Positions 47,201 to 58,800 of a stretch of 64,000 nucleotides of DNA are shown here, piece by piece. How positions within the stretch are numbered: the stretch's first letter is position 1; each line of letters begins with the position of its first letter. Below the pieces are notes generated by a model that saw only the letters and a program-made list of their open reading frames with translations, was not told where the DNA came from and ran no database searches. Source of the stretch: Acanthaster planci. Taxonomy: Eukaryota > Echinodermata > Asteroidea > Valvatida > Acanthasteridae. The stretch is taken from positions 1,062,139 to 1,126,138 of the forward strand of contig NW_019091401.1 in the NCBI RefSeq assembly GCF_001949145.1. The letters are read 5' to 3'. Both the position numbers and the translations under genes were made by a program.

Positions 47201-50200
47201 TCAGCCAGGTCCTAATTTCACAGAGATGCTAACCAGCACCATCACATTTGAACTGTCAGCTTAACACCATCAATTAAAAAGTCACAGAATTTATAATACC
47301 GAATAGACAACTCTAACCAATCGTGCGTAACTGTTTTCATGGAAAGAATTCCACATACACCCCGCGCGCAAACCCCACGAGACTGCACGGTCTGAAAAAT
47401 TCTATGCGTGTTCTAAATGAATACCTCAACAGTTTCACTGCTAACTCTGACTTGTTATTTTAGGACACCTTATTGCTTTCAGATGGCTGGTAGGTCACTG
47501 CAGGGAAAACATATGGCGTCCGTATATGGCATTCTTTCCATTTCACATCTCCATCGTCCCCAATACACAGATGAATACTTTTTTGTTGTTTTTCACAGCG
47601 AGCTGAGAAAACCGTGCAAGTCTTTGCATCAGCCAGTAAACAATCGTCACTGCCAGATGACCTGTATGTGAAATGGGTACGTATGTGGTATAGAAACCCT
47701 GTCTTTAGACGGACAGATAACCAATCTTTCATTTCACCATCAAAGTATTATAGACAGGCTTGTCACTCCCAGCCATAGCCAGTTGCTTAAGACACAGCAT
47801 ATGATCTCTGATGTCAGATCAGGCAAGCAACTAATTACAAAGTGCTTGGGTTCTGTTACTTAGCCAAGTCTGTGTTGAAAAGTATAGGCTGTGGCCACTT
47901 GCACAATAGAAACGGCTTACGGCTGCAGTCATTACCCAAAGTCAAGTGTGTCAACACCCCCGGCCTTAGCCAAAACTTAAAGTTTAAGACACGACCCCAA
48001 CAGCTCAGTCACCTAGTTACTGCCGTGGCGATTGCAGGACAGTGGCTGGAAACAAGGATAGTTTCACTCAGAATGAGTCAGCTGATTTAGTTTGGTGTTT
48101 GATCACAAACTCAAGTGACTCTTGAACAGGACAGTGAACAAATCAAAGCGTGTTGCTCTGCAGAGCAGGATAGGGAAGGGATGTTGGACCCCCCCGTCCA
48201 GGGAAATTTCCAAATCTTGTCTTCCGACCCCTGACTCCTCCCTTTATCACAGCTTAATCCAAAGTCACGTTTTGCTGGAGGAACATTGAACTATTACTTG
48301 ATAGAATAGTCACTTGAATTGTAGGCAAGTGGTGGTAATGTTTTTGTTGTTATTGCCGTTTATAGAAAAGCAGCTTATATCAGCCTGAACGTTGAATTTA
48401 CTAGACAGTGTACATGAAAACTACCCAAGGCAGAGATTGGATTAAAGGAGCGCAAATACAATAATAAACCAGAGAAATCAATAAGCAGTTAAAACCTGTG
48501 CTTTCACAAAATGTGACCCTGGAAATTCAAATTAAAACACAAACCCATCACTGTCTCCAAAGGAGATGAACATGCTGAGCTGGTGTTAGTGAATTGAGCA
48601 CTTTATTAACAAGTCTACGGAGATTAGGAACTGGGCTGTGATAAAAATGTTCTGTAGACCAGAGATGCTAGTATGGGAACTTTTAGATTCACTAAATTGC
48701 TTGTTGAATGAGAGTTGAAACGTGTTATTGCTTATTTGTAACAAAGAGGGGCTGTGGGTGTGTACGGGGGTTCCAGACCAAGAGTAGTGTCCATGATAAC
48801 TGAGCATTTCTGGTAATTAATAATGGAAAAAACTTGTGACCTCTACATTTGTGCCAGTTGGCAATCATGTATCAACTTGATGACATTAGAGAAACACACA
48901 GCTGATTTGGTTAGCTGACATGTGGTTACTGACACCTATCACCCTATCAAGAGCTTTGAGCACATTCATTTGGGATTTTTTGCCCTGCCCAATGTGTTTT
49001 ATAACCCTGTATACTTGGTGTTTGCCCTTGAAAGCTTGTCAAAAAAACCACAAGCATACTCAGGTGGGACTCGAACCCACGACTTCCTGCTTACTAGTGC
49101 AGACATGTTAACTACTCGACCAGGGAGCTTGCTGGTGTCAGCTGGTTGGTTCGAGTCAGATGTAGCAGCGGGTACCGTGAAATCTATTTCCAAGGATGGA
49201 TTTGCACCGGGGGATGTTAATTAATTTGCCGCGAGAGCAAACACTGAGTGTACGGGCTTATAACACACTTCAGGCAGGGCCAAAAAAATGCCACATTAAT
49301 TAATGTCCCCTGCTCAAATCCATCCTTGGAAACAGTTGTTCGCAGTACCTGATGCTACATCTGACTCAAACCAGCCAGCCAACACCGGCAAGCTCGGTGG
49401 TCGAGTGGTTAAGATGTGTGCAGTAGCAAGCAGGAAGTCGTGGGTTCGAGTCCCATCCAAGAATGTTTGTTGTTTTTTCACAAGCCTTCAGTGGCATACA
49501 CTGAGTATACAGTGTTATAACACACGTTGGGCAGGGCAATCCAAAATTAATTAACGTTCCCAGCACAAATCCATCCATGATGTTATATAAATTTTGCGCA
49601 CATAGATATATATCAGATGCTGCCATTGGAACTGCTGTAGACTCGGCTAGACAATGGATGATACCCTCATTATGGAACTGTGTGCTGTCTAGGACTTAAA
49701 GATGGAAGTACATTTTATGTTCAGTCCAACCATGTTTAGGCACATAACTGTTCTGATTTCACATGGAGGCTGCATTCAGGTGTGAAGCTGAGATTCAGTA
49801 AAAGCCTGTTGAACGTCCAACGCGTTCTCATTCTATCATTTCGTCACCAGATGCACCTCCTTCAGAATCTGGGTAAGATAGATGAGGCCAAAGATGTAGC
49901 AGCGTCGGCCATCGTCACTCATCGCCACTCGGCGGCTGTGTGGGAGGCATGCCTCAGGCTGTCCATCCAAGACTCCGGAATGGGTAACATCACAAAAGTC
50001 ATTTGTACATACCAATACATACGGTAGTATGCTGGATATGACTCAAGATGCTGTGGGTTTTTATGTCGTACATGACTCATTATCATCTTTGTATGTTACA
50101 TGACTTACATGAATGAGAACGTGTGGCTCATGGATATGGATATGCAGCATGATGGTGTGTGAGTTTGTTTGAATAGGTACTGCCTGTCCATGCTCTTTTT

Positions 50201-53200
50201 ACTGTGCAATGGGCCTGCTGTACCCAATCAAACAGAATCACACAGGTAAAGACCTGTTGAAGTTTGCATGATTGGGTACTGTGAGGTAAGAGTGTTTTTC
50301 CAAGGTGTTGAAGTTTGTGTGATTGGGGAAGGTTAGGTCCAGCAACCCTTGGGCAGTTAGGATTAAAGTTGACAACCCATTCAATCTTCTATGAACAGAC
50401 AGAGCATACTATCTGAAACATTGACTTCACCGGTTGTTTTCAGAGCCCCAGTCACTCACAAAGAGGTACATGATGCTAACCTCATACTTTCATCTTGTTG
50501 CTAAGCTCACCATGCAAACCTTCCAATCGTACTTGACTCTGTATAATTAATTTGAAACAGCATGAATTGCTGAACGTGGATGTGCCATTTGTGCATATTT
50601 CAGAATGAGATTGTAACAATGTTTACACGCTACGAATATTTATAAAATCACCACTGCTTTGATGTACATTGACAGGGCATAAACAGCATTTTAACCTGAT
50701 GTCATAGAAACCAAAGGTTACGCCACTGTGATTCACTTAAACTTTAGCAAAGCCTGTTGCTTGCCCTCCTAACTTATTTGCACGGCAGAACCAAGGAGTT
50801 GCCATTACATGAGACATGTTCTTAAACACGGCTAAACCCGAGATGCCTTGCATCCCTCACTCATTTAAAAACCTCATCCTACTCATGACAATCGGCAGAT
50901 TTAAACTCTCAGACTTCCTTCCATTTGAAATGTAATAGTTCTTTTGTCTGAAAAAAGAGTCCTTCTTTATGATAAACATTCGCATGCATGCTTTCCCCAT
51001 ATTCGTTGTGCTCAAGGCAAGGAACATCAGCAGGCTGAAGTGTCTCAACTCTTTGACAGTGCAATCTCCTTTGTCAAGGCCAAGGTCAGTGCAATCAGAA
51101 ACCATATAAAAGTCGGATCTTTTTGAGCAGCCAGTCGCTTTGTTGTGGAAAAAAAACAGTAAGCCCGTCTTTGAACTATTCCCCAGTGAAAATGCTTAAT
51201 ATGCCAAACTGACTGTTTCTATCTACACTTGAACTCTGCACCCATTCCGAGTAACAGGCTAACTCAGTTTGGTCACACCTTTTATTAAGCCAATCACCAT
51301 TTTTCCACCATGATGCTAGTAATAAAAATATGTAAATTATGGCTCAATTCCAGGCCACTTGTTAGTCAGATTTTGTCATCCAGCATAATTTTTGCAATCC
51401 AGAATAAATTTTGCCATATTGGACTGTAATAGGGAAAAAGTTAATTGGATGGGTTAAAGGCTCTGAAGATTATCCTAGATTTGCAGTGGACCGTTTTGAA
51501 GTGCTGACTTGGTTGTGTCTTTTGTGTTTTTTGTTTTTTGTGCCCAGCATGCACTACCACTCTGGAGATTGGGGCTAGAATGGTGCCTGATCATGAACCC
51601 TGACAATGTACAAGAAATATTCAAGGTACCATACTCCTATGTGACAATGTCATTTCAAAAGATTAGTCAACTCTGGTTCTGATACCCATCGACTCCCAGT
51701 ATTAATAAGCTGAAATGTTTCCTCGTACCCCCAAAAGGTGAAATTATTCTAGATTTTGTGAAATTCCCTCACGATTCTCCTCTGGTTCCTTGCAGACCTT
51801 GGATTTGCCCCTTCATCAGTTAGCGCATGGCATTTTCCATTACAAGCTCTAAAACACGGATAGAATTCCTCCTCACATTTCCAAGTCACATTCTCAGGAA
51901 AGACCTCAAGATTCCACATGGTTCTAAAAAAATTCCTCATGGCAGACTTTGCTCTCTTTGCATTTTTAATTGCCTCTTTTATTTGGATGATTTGTTTTAA
52001 AACTGAACATTTTTCTTTCTGGTCTGCTCCCAACAAGACTTCCTCAGGCATAATGTATAGCACTGCCTTAGGCTCTGTAGATACCATCATCAGGTATTAC
52101 AAATGCATTGTATTTAATAATGACTGTATTGTGTTTCATTGTTGCTGTTTTAGGCAGCTATAAAAGAGCCACCTGCAGTCTCAACACCGATGAAGATAGT
52201 GTATCTAGAGTGGGTAGCCATCAAGAAGGGCATCAGTAAGGCTAGAAAGATCTATAAGAGGTTGGTGTCATTGTTTTTCTCTCTTTGCAGGGGGCAAAGG
52301 CTGCTCTTCAGTCCTAAAATTAGTCCAGGGCTGGACCAGAGTCATACTCCGCCCACACTAACTGTCTCTGAAATCGCAGTGCCAAGCCTTTTTCATCAAT
52401 GCTTTGCACACATTTAACATCACCTTAGTGTAAATGAGGCACACCTTCGTAAGATCTTCACCTCTCAGTTAAGGGCAGTTAAGTGAAATGTTAACTTGAA
52501 TATTGCACAAGCTCAAAGGTCACTGTCAAAATTTACCAACATAGCCAGTATCTGTATACTCGGTCATACGAATCCCTTTACCGATTGCAGGCTGTCCAGG
52601 GAAAGACCTCTGTCAGTGGATTTCTTCAAACAGTACATCACCATAGAGCAGGCCCAGCCAGAGCCCAACATGGCCAGAATACGCCGTGGCTACGAAGACG
52701 CTTTGGCTGAATTTGGCTCATCTAGACCAGGTACTACCCTCAGTCACATTTGAGAACGGATCCCACAAAGTGATTCTGAAGGCCATTTTTTTTCAGTAAC
52801 TTTGTTTTAGTTTGCATTGGAAGGAGCAATGATGGAAATGTTGAAGGTTTCTACTGATGCCAATTGTATAAGATTTGCTGAGAGGGGTTTAACACAAAGG
52901 TTGCTGTGGTGATGTACAATACATTTGGGTCACATTTCATATTGATTCTTGGTCCATGTGGAAGTGAAGTGTACCATCAGAGGTTTGTCCAAAAATTGTT
53001 GCGTGTTGAATGCTGACATTTCATTTTCCGAGGCTTGCGTACCCATTGAAAATGTTTTGATCGAAAATTTGAAGACGGTCTGGGCTTGATAAAAGGAACT
53101 TCAAGTTGGTAGGACGGTCACAACGGCTTGGACCCTTTGGACCAGTAGTGGCCGATTGGTATCAACACTTTATATTTTGTGAGCTTGTCATGTAAAAAAA

Positions 53201-53520
53201 TTACACACTTTACTCGGTTGGGACCCGAACTCGCAACCACCTGCTAATCCATGCAACACATAACATGATAACAAGCACTTATTTATGTGGTTTAATATGT
53301 ATTTATTTGCCAGTTCTGCACGAGATTGATTTCACTTTTCACTTGTTTGATTTGTTTTGTTTTCTTGGTTGAAGACCTGTGGTTAGACTTCATTCGTCTG
53401 GAGAAGGACAGCATGCAGGCTGCACAGCTTCATTGGAGAGCCATGAAAGCGCTCTCAGGCCCTGGCCTTGAAGACTTCACTAACGGCTACACACTGCTGC
53501 AAACTGGCCATGTATCCTAG
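35278..53520 (+). CDS. UTP6: U3 snoRNP-associated UTP6, SSU processome/UTP-B subunit (complete; exons 3-5 duplicated in assembly)
   Basis: A nucleolar HAT-repeat protein of the UTP-B subcomplex, required for pre-18S rRNA processing. Exons: 35278-35369, 36184-36268, 39216-39257, 39475-39546, 39692-39760, 42684-42747, 43274-43392, 44020-44052, 44653-44779, 46197-46281, 46838-46914, 47045-47199, 47599-47676, 49851-49983, 51017-51084, 51548-51625, 52154-52260, 52591-52730, 53375-53520. Without the repeated exons they sum to 1,770 nt (589 residues; human about 597) with every phase matching. Diagnostic segments are MAEFVHQNLEETLLELEQLE at the start, RIGYFFKKDEIEYAIIRRIQ, ALWIIAAKFQMEE, YFRMELMHADK, RPLSVDFFKQYI, and the C-terminus HWRAMKALSG...LLQTGHVS. 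The N-terminal LLELEQLERVGLF is the conserved U3-associated motif. Exons 3-5 recur at 41260-41301, 41513-41584 and 41710-41778. Including both sets would add 61 in-frame residues, but the human-like length favours one set. Exon 12 could instead end at 47208 (adding VSQ); the 47199 donor is better. No AATAAA was noticed within about 1 kb after the stop. Confidence 0.95.
35704..35993. mobile_element. MITE, copy B (CCCAACTATAG ends) in UTP6 intron 1
   Basis: It starts CCCAACTATAG at 35704 and ends gacgctatagtt at 35992, shares interior blocks with copy A at 32069-32321, and contains an extra internal copy of the terminal word (cccaactagagtgctatag). Copies A and B sit on either side of the MRPL27/UTP6 promoter. 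Confidence 0.65.
36269..39215 (+). other. UTP6 intron 2 (2.9 kb)
   Basis: No further gene is recognised. The left border of the 2-kb duplicated block falls at about 38110. A GC-richer patch at 37440-37560 and a stretch at 37890-38110 with mirrored actgctggca/tgccagcagt words have no recognisable coding content. Confidence 0.5.
38110..40138. repeat. 2-kb duplicated block, copy 1 (UTP6 exons 3-5)
   Basis: It runs from about ccaaggtttttatacgg near 38130 to ggcaacttactac at about 40138, and is followed by a single N at 40147. Copy 2 spans 40148-42156. The offset at exon 3 is 2,044 bp. Introns differ by scattered substitutions and short indels. The three exons are identical except for one synonymous GGT/GGA change. 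Confidence 0.93.
40147..40147. other. Single ambiguous base at duplication junction
   Basis: An isolated N sits exactly between the end of copy 1 and the start of copy 2. This looks like a contig join. Confidence 0.95.
40148..42156. repeat. 2-kb duplicated block, copy 2 (UTP6 exons 3'-5')
   Basis: It holds repeat copies of the UTP6 exons at 41260-41301, 41513-41584 and 41710-41778, each with intact AG/GT splice sites and phase 0. It ends at ggcaacttactacatgt followed by a single N at 42157. Both borders coincide with Ns, as expected for an unmerged allelic contig. Confidence 0.93.
42157..42157. other. Single ambiguous base at duplication right border
   Basis: An isolated N where homology between the two 2-kb blocks stops; a second probable contig join. 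Confidence 0.95.
43030..43225. repeat. SINE-like interspersed repeat fragment in UTP6 intron 6
   Basis: It contains the words ggggctcaatccagctgc, gtgtccttaggcaagctac and tttacctcaattgcctc followed by catgtaaaatgggtattgg. This order is typical of tRNA-derived SINEs seen in many marine animals. The tRNA head is poorly preserved. Confidence 0.45.
44053..44322. repeat. 30-bp minisatellite, 9 units, starting at a UTP6 splice donor
   Basis: Nine tandem units of taatgccacacccctggatg followed by tgggtttaat, with A/G variants in cccctg(g/a)atg and acacc/acgcc. The first unit overlaps the exon 8 donor (GTAATG at 44053). Because the period is 30, all frames without stops stay open on both strands, which creates spurious 120- and 176-codon open frames. 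It is followed by degenerate telomere-like gggttagggtcagggtcagg at 44344-44363. Confidence 0.93.
45620..45905. repeat. Interspersed repeat, copy 1 (second copy at 61235-61460)
   Basis: It shares an ordered set of blocks with 61235-61460: cttaa(c/t)cctaaaa at the start, then atacc/catactgttcttgc, gctcaatgcagg/gctcagtgcatgcggg, and gaacttcaaa(a)tgaccataacg at the end. It is non-coding and diverged. Confidence 0.5.
48930..49590. repeat. Palindromic pair of tRNA-derived SINEs (inverted, ~650 bp)
   Basis: A minus-oriented SINE occupies about 48930-49223. It shows the B-box complement gggactcgaacccacg at 49067-49082 and the A-box complement ttaactactcgaccagg at about 49109. A plus-oriented copy occupies 49298-49590, with A-box ggtcgagtggttaag near 49399 and B-box gggttcgagtccc near 49442. 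Their 5' leaders (49139-49223 and 49298-49381) are reverse complements. The tail words gagtatac, ttataacacac and gggcaggg are shared with the copy at 26130. It lies in UTP6 intron 13. Confidence 0.75.
53205..53265 (-). repeat. tRNA-derived SINE fragment in UTP6 intron 18
   Basis: The minus strand reads ggtggttgcgagttcgggtccc, a B-box-like tRNA arm, with a purine-rich run upstream. No complete clover-leaf is seen. Confidence 0.4.
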
Positions 53521-55884
53521 CCAGCACTGTCACCACAGTGACGGAATGTGGAAGTCGAGTGCTTCACAACTGTCTCACCATTGCTCCACATGTAATCTTG
53601 TGAAGTATTTGATTGAAACACTGCTGTGGTGATAGGGCAGAGGTGCAAAACTATCGTAGCCCAAACTTGTGTAATTTCCTCACCCACTTCCCATTTGCTT
53701 TGTTACATGTCTACATGATCATCCAATCTTTCTTTTGATAAATGAAGAGAGAATTTTTCTACAGTATGGGTGATCACTGGATGATGGACTGTCAGAACAC
53801 AAAGGTACCCGTATTTAGTTACAAACAAAAGCCAATTGGTCAACTTCCCATATGAAGATATTTGTTTTTATATGAAAGTAAAGAGCAATGTTCAGTGCAT
53901 TCACGTTGAAATACTTCCGAGTCGAACATTGCTCACTGTCAAATTTCAGGTTTGAAAGAGGTTGTGATTGGAAAGATTCTGCCCAGATTTGTGAAGCTGG
54001 AAATATATTTGCTCAACAAAATTACCTGTATCCAATATCAAATGCGGGTCAGTCACATGGGGCATATAGATGAAATTTTAGCTGGTAACCAAATTTTTGC
54101 CTGGCAAATGTTTTCTTTGTTTAGCAGCCACACACAGGCTGGTCCCAGCACTTGTCACTAAACACCAACTGCCAAATTATTTTCTTAATGTTTTCAATCC
54201 TGACAAATTAATTACAATTCAATGATGATGTTATTTATTGACATTACTGGTCAGTCTCATGTTTAGTCACAGGTTACAACATCATTGGTTCAAACTGTGT
54301 CATTTTGAATTTCCCACAGACTTTATTTATTGAACATTTCCTCACGATTCTCCTAGATAATTTATTTATGCATGTTATTCTGGAACTTAACCAATTGTAT
54401 TTTATTTATGCATCTTCAAAGATGTTGAATTTTTGTAAGTAATCATCAATTGTTCCCAATGACTTTTCCTGTTTTTCCTCGACTGATAACTTTAAGGTTA
54501 ATTCTCATGAATTTGAGTTGTCTATTTGTGTTAAGTTTGTGCCCTTGGAGTAAGGCATGCTGTAAGTCACATCTCCATTTTGTACAATTTTAATATTCTT
54601 GGAAAGTGTTGATGTCTCTGATAAATGCCCAGAACTGGAAAAACCAATGCAGTTCTTTTGTTTTGAAAGTTGTTTGATTGTTTTAATGACTTTTTAACTT
54701 ATGAAAACCGACAAAATATTTTTCAGATTGATTTCTAGGTTAAAAGTTGTACAACTTGCCCTCGTTTAGCTCCGGGCTCCAAATTGGCCAAGTGAATAAT
54801 ATAAAAGGACCAAATTATGCATTCCTGTTGATAGAAATTCACCCAATTACAGAGTATAACAAAGGAGTTTTGTAAATTTAACATTTATGGGTTGTTATGT
54901 TGACAACCGTCATTTTCAAGTATCTGATTTTTTAAATCATAAAAGTAGAAATCACTTTGAAGCATGAATCAATCTCAGATGCACCAAGAACTTTTCGTGA
55001 AAAGCCAAAGAGCAGGGCTTTATCGAGAAAAGGGTCAATCAAACGTTGATAGAGCTTCTATTAGTTGGAGAGCACTATGAGATGGGCTAAATTGTTTTGT
55101 TTTGAGGGATAAAATTTACCCTTTATTGTCATTGCAGTTAGGGTAACACTTGGGACTTCTCATATTGCAGACGTTTGCATTTTGTATCAGTACCTTTATT
55201 CAGATATACATCATGCTGATGGGTGTATAGATGTACATTTGCCCAGGTTTCTGTTGCTTTATTAAGACGTGTTACATTGAATATCATGACTCAGATGGAT
55301 CTGTTCTTTTGTTCCAAAGGGATTGCCTAGTTCATCCCAAGTACCAAGTTCACCCCATTATGCGGTGATATAATTTGACATACAATCTCAGCAAATCCCT
55401 CATAAAAGAATTAGAGGGCTTCCTATCTATTTGGCGAGTCACTGGGGATTATTTGGCTTGGATGAAATGGGAACATTTAACCCTCCCCATTCCTTGTTTT
55501 TGTAGGCTAAATTTTCTTCACTGGCAAAATTATGCCAAAATTATTATGGGAGTATTGCTGCTAGTGTTAAGAATTTTGTCCATCTAGCGTTTGGGTACAA
55601 CAGCCCCCTTTGAACAATTTGTAGCCCCTCCCCTTCTCTTTTGATTAATTTTTGATCAATTCCCACTTGAACGACGTCCCTGTTGGATGATTGCTCCCCG
55701 TTTGTCATACGGCCCATAGGTAGATATGATCCAAACTCAGAGAGTTAGATAAAATAATATATTAAACTCTATGTCCAAACTCCACCCATATTCACTGATG
55801 AACAGCGCCTCCAATGATTTAGGAGTCTTGTACATCGGCGTCTTGTATCAAGACTAAACGTAAAACGTGTTGAATTGTGAAAAC
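53521..55884. other. UTP6 3'UTR and UTP6/POLDIP3 spacer
   Basis: AT-rich sequence without recognisable coding exons. It should hold the end of the UTP6 mRNA and the POLDIP3 promoter, but no clear AATAAA was noticed in the first kilobase and no core promoter motif can be assigned. Confidence 0.5.
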
Positions 55885-58800
55885 ATGGCGGACAAATCGC
55901 TGGATGAAATCATCCAAGAGAAAAAGATAGGTGGTTCGAGAGGCCGCGGACGGTAAGAATCTCCCAACTAAGTAATTCAGTATTATTTTTGCCAACATAA
56001 TAAATGCATGAGTATCAAGTTGAAAGGAACCGTGGAATTCGGGTGAAAATTGGTTGCTGGACTAATTAGTAGGCCCCCTATCCGTGCATGTCGACGTCAA
56101 GTCTACTCTAGCTCTAGGCCGGGCGCTCACGCAGACAACTCGACCGTATGTGCGCCAAAAGGAGAGACAAGTCGTATTCTGAGACAAGTTGTCCGCTCAG
56201 CCATGTCAGCCAAGTCGTCCGTCATTTTCTGTTGAGACGTGTTGGCCTAGGTCAACGTCAAACAAATTCAAAATGTTTAGTCAGTGGTCAGTGGAAAGAG
56301 TTCCATAGGCCTAGGCCCCCTATACGGGATCAGGTCAACTCGGACCCAAACCAACTCGGACCCATTCCAACTCGGACCCATGCCAACTCGGACCCATGCC
56401 AACTCGGACCCATGACCATCTCGGACCCATGACCATCTCGGACCCACCACCAACTCGGACCCATGCCAACTCGGACCCACGCCAACTTGGACCCACGTCG
56501 AGTGGGTATGGTTGCACTACACCAAAGAGGTCCAGACAACTTGACCGTTTGCCACTCGACTTCGCACAACTCGACGGTCGAGTTGTCTCAACAGTCCAGT
56601 TGTCCGAAGTCGAGTTGGCAAACGGTCGAGTTGTCTGACATCCACACCAAATACGCGCCCGTAGACCGAAATAGCGCTGACTCTTGAACCTCGCGAAGAG
56701 GCCTTCATTTTTTTCGCTGGAAATTCAAGATTATTTTTCTTTGCTGGAAATTCAAGATTATGGCCAGATCGATCACATTTCATTTCAATTTTATGAACTT
56801 TCTTAATTCGCCTTTTCCCGAAGATACCCCCCAATAGTAGTAAAACTATGCGCTCAGCTCTGAATGTAGCCGCCTGCCTCTATTAAAAAAAGGCCCGCAA
56901 TGTGGGGCTTTTTGTGAAAGAAATACTTTGAACAGGAAACTATCATCTATCCCAAATTCGGGATTTATATAAATAATTCTATGATCCCTCGAGATTATGG
57001 CTCCTCTTATTGTAAAAAAAAATTGTCGGGATCACAAAATATTAATAATGAACTCGCGAGGAGACACACAATGCTTATATAAAATTATATAATTATATAT
57101 TAAATATTCCACATTTTTATTTTAAAATGATTTGATTTGTGTTGTGTCCGAGTTGACTCAGGGTGGGTTCGAGTTGGTCGTAGATCTGAGTTAGTATTGG
57201 GTCTGAGTTGGTTGTGGGTCCGAGTTAGTCGTGGGTCCGGGTTAGTATTGGGTTAGAGTTTGCATGGGTCCGAGTTGGTCGTGGGTCCGGGTTGGCATGG
57301 GTCCGAGTTGGTTTGGGTCCGAGTTGACTCGAAACCCCTATACTAAGGCCTATTGGGAGTCCAGCGAAACAGCACTTCAAATTATATCTGAAAGTGTCGT
57401 ACACTACCACCCTGACTACATGTACGTCAACAACTTTGTGCAGCCATCTTTGTTTGTTGTTGTGTGACAAAGTCTTGTCACTGTTCCTCATTTTCCATCA
57501 CTTTTCCCATGATTTTTTTGTTCAGGATTTTCCATGACCACAGGAACTCTATAATAAAGTTATGCCAACTAACATCCCACCTTGTTTCTCTGTAGAGCAA
57601 AGGGCAATCCTAGAAGCGTACCCATGACAAGCTGTTTTGTATGACTCAAAGCATTTGACTAAAGTACCGTCAGCCTTGTTTTGGTTTGTGAAGACTATAA
57701 AAAGGTAACCAAAAAATGCGCATTTTTATGTTAAAAATTTCCCTGAAACATGTATAAGAAGTTGATGGAACACTTGTTCAACGGTGTTTATTTGGAAGCT
57801 TGGAATTTCAGGAAGGAAAGGATGTTGTTTTTTGTCAAAAATCGACGTCGGAGTGGTGCCAAACCGCCCTTTTATATTGGGGTGCTGTCGTGCAACTGTG
57901 CACATATGGTGTATGTATGTGCATCAGATTGGTGCATGGTGTACGGGTAGCAAGATGCAAATAACAAGCGCATAAACCACACGTTGTTTCAATCAAATGT
58001 CAGCAAAAGAGCCTGTCAAACACGAACAGACTTAAAGTAACTTATGACACCTGACAGAATTGGTCCCCTATTTTTATAGCTTTTGTATTGATGGCAAAAT
58101 ATCACATCAAAACTATGCTTCAGTGATCTTTAACACATCAGTAGAAATTTCAAGCCCAACTCAACTGTCCTGTTACTGTATACATGTACATGTATCCTAT
58201 GTTTATTATTGATAAAGTTCTACATAATAAAAGATATTGTTTACTTCACACTTCCTCTGTTACTTACATGTAAAGTTCTATTGATCTTTGTCCAACTCTG
58301 GCATGTCTGGAAGTGGAACCGATGAGGAACAAGACTCCATGTGGCTCAAATACATTGACGAAAATAAAACTTGTGTCCACTCCAAAAACTGACAGACTAA
58401 TTACACCTAATTTTAATAACAAGAAAATTCATAACTTCACTATACCAATAGGTATTGAGCTAAATTTTATACCATTCAATTTCTCTTGAAATTCTCTTTC
58501 CAATGGTACTAAATTTGTGGGGATCACACAAAAAAACTTGAAAAGCGCCAGACTCCTTGCCATATATGGACCTCGCTTGAGGAATCAGGTAGGATAACAA
58601 GATAGGACAATGAGTGATGACTCTATCCCAGTCAGAGAGGCTCTCTCATAGATCGATTTTACTGATAAACTTTAGGTGCTTTCGCAAAAGTACATGTTTA
58701 TTCGAGGGTGAAATGGATGAAAAGTGTTGGCTCTATCCTATTTAGAGGATTGATTGATTGATTCTACAAATAAAAAAAAGGTGCCGAAAAATTGTGTTTT

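Noticed and set aside
47200-47208. Longer UTP6 exon 12 ending CAG at 47208
   Set aside because: It also keeps frame, but the following gtccta is a poorer donor than gtcagc at 47200; kept only as an alternative.
49391-49455. Possible functional tRNA gene (A and B boxes present)
   Set aside because: The same head with a shared tail recurs nearby and at 26.1 kb, and the clover-leaf is imperfect, so a SINE is the better call.
51749-52090. 113-codon antisense frame in UTP6 intron 16 with several cysteines
   Set aside because: It is not recognisable as a family and has no supporting splice structure. A decayed transposon piece is possible but unproven.
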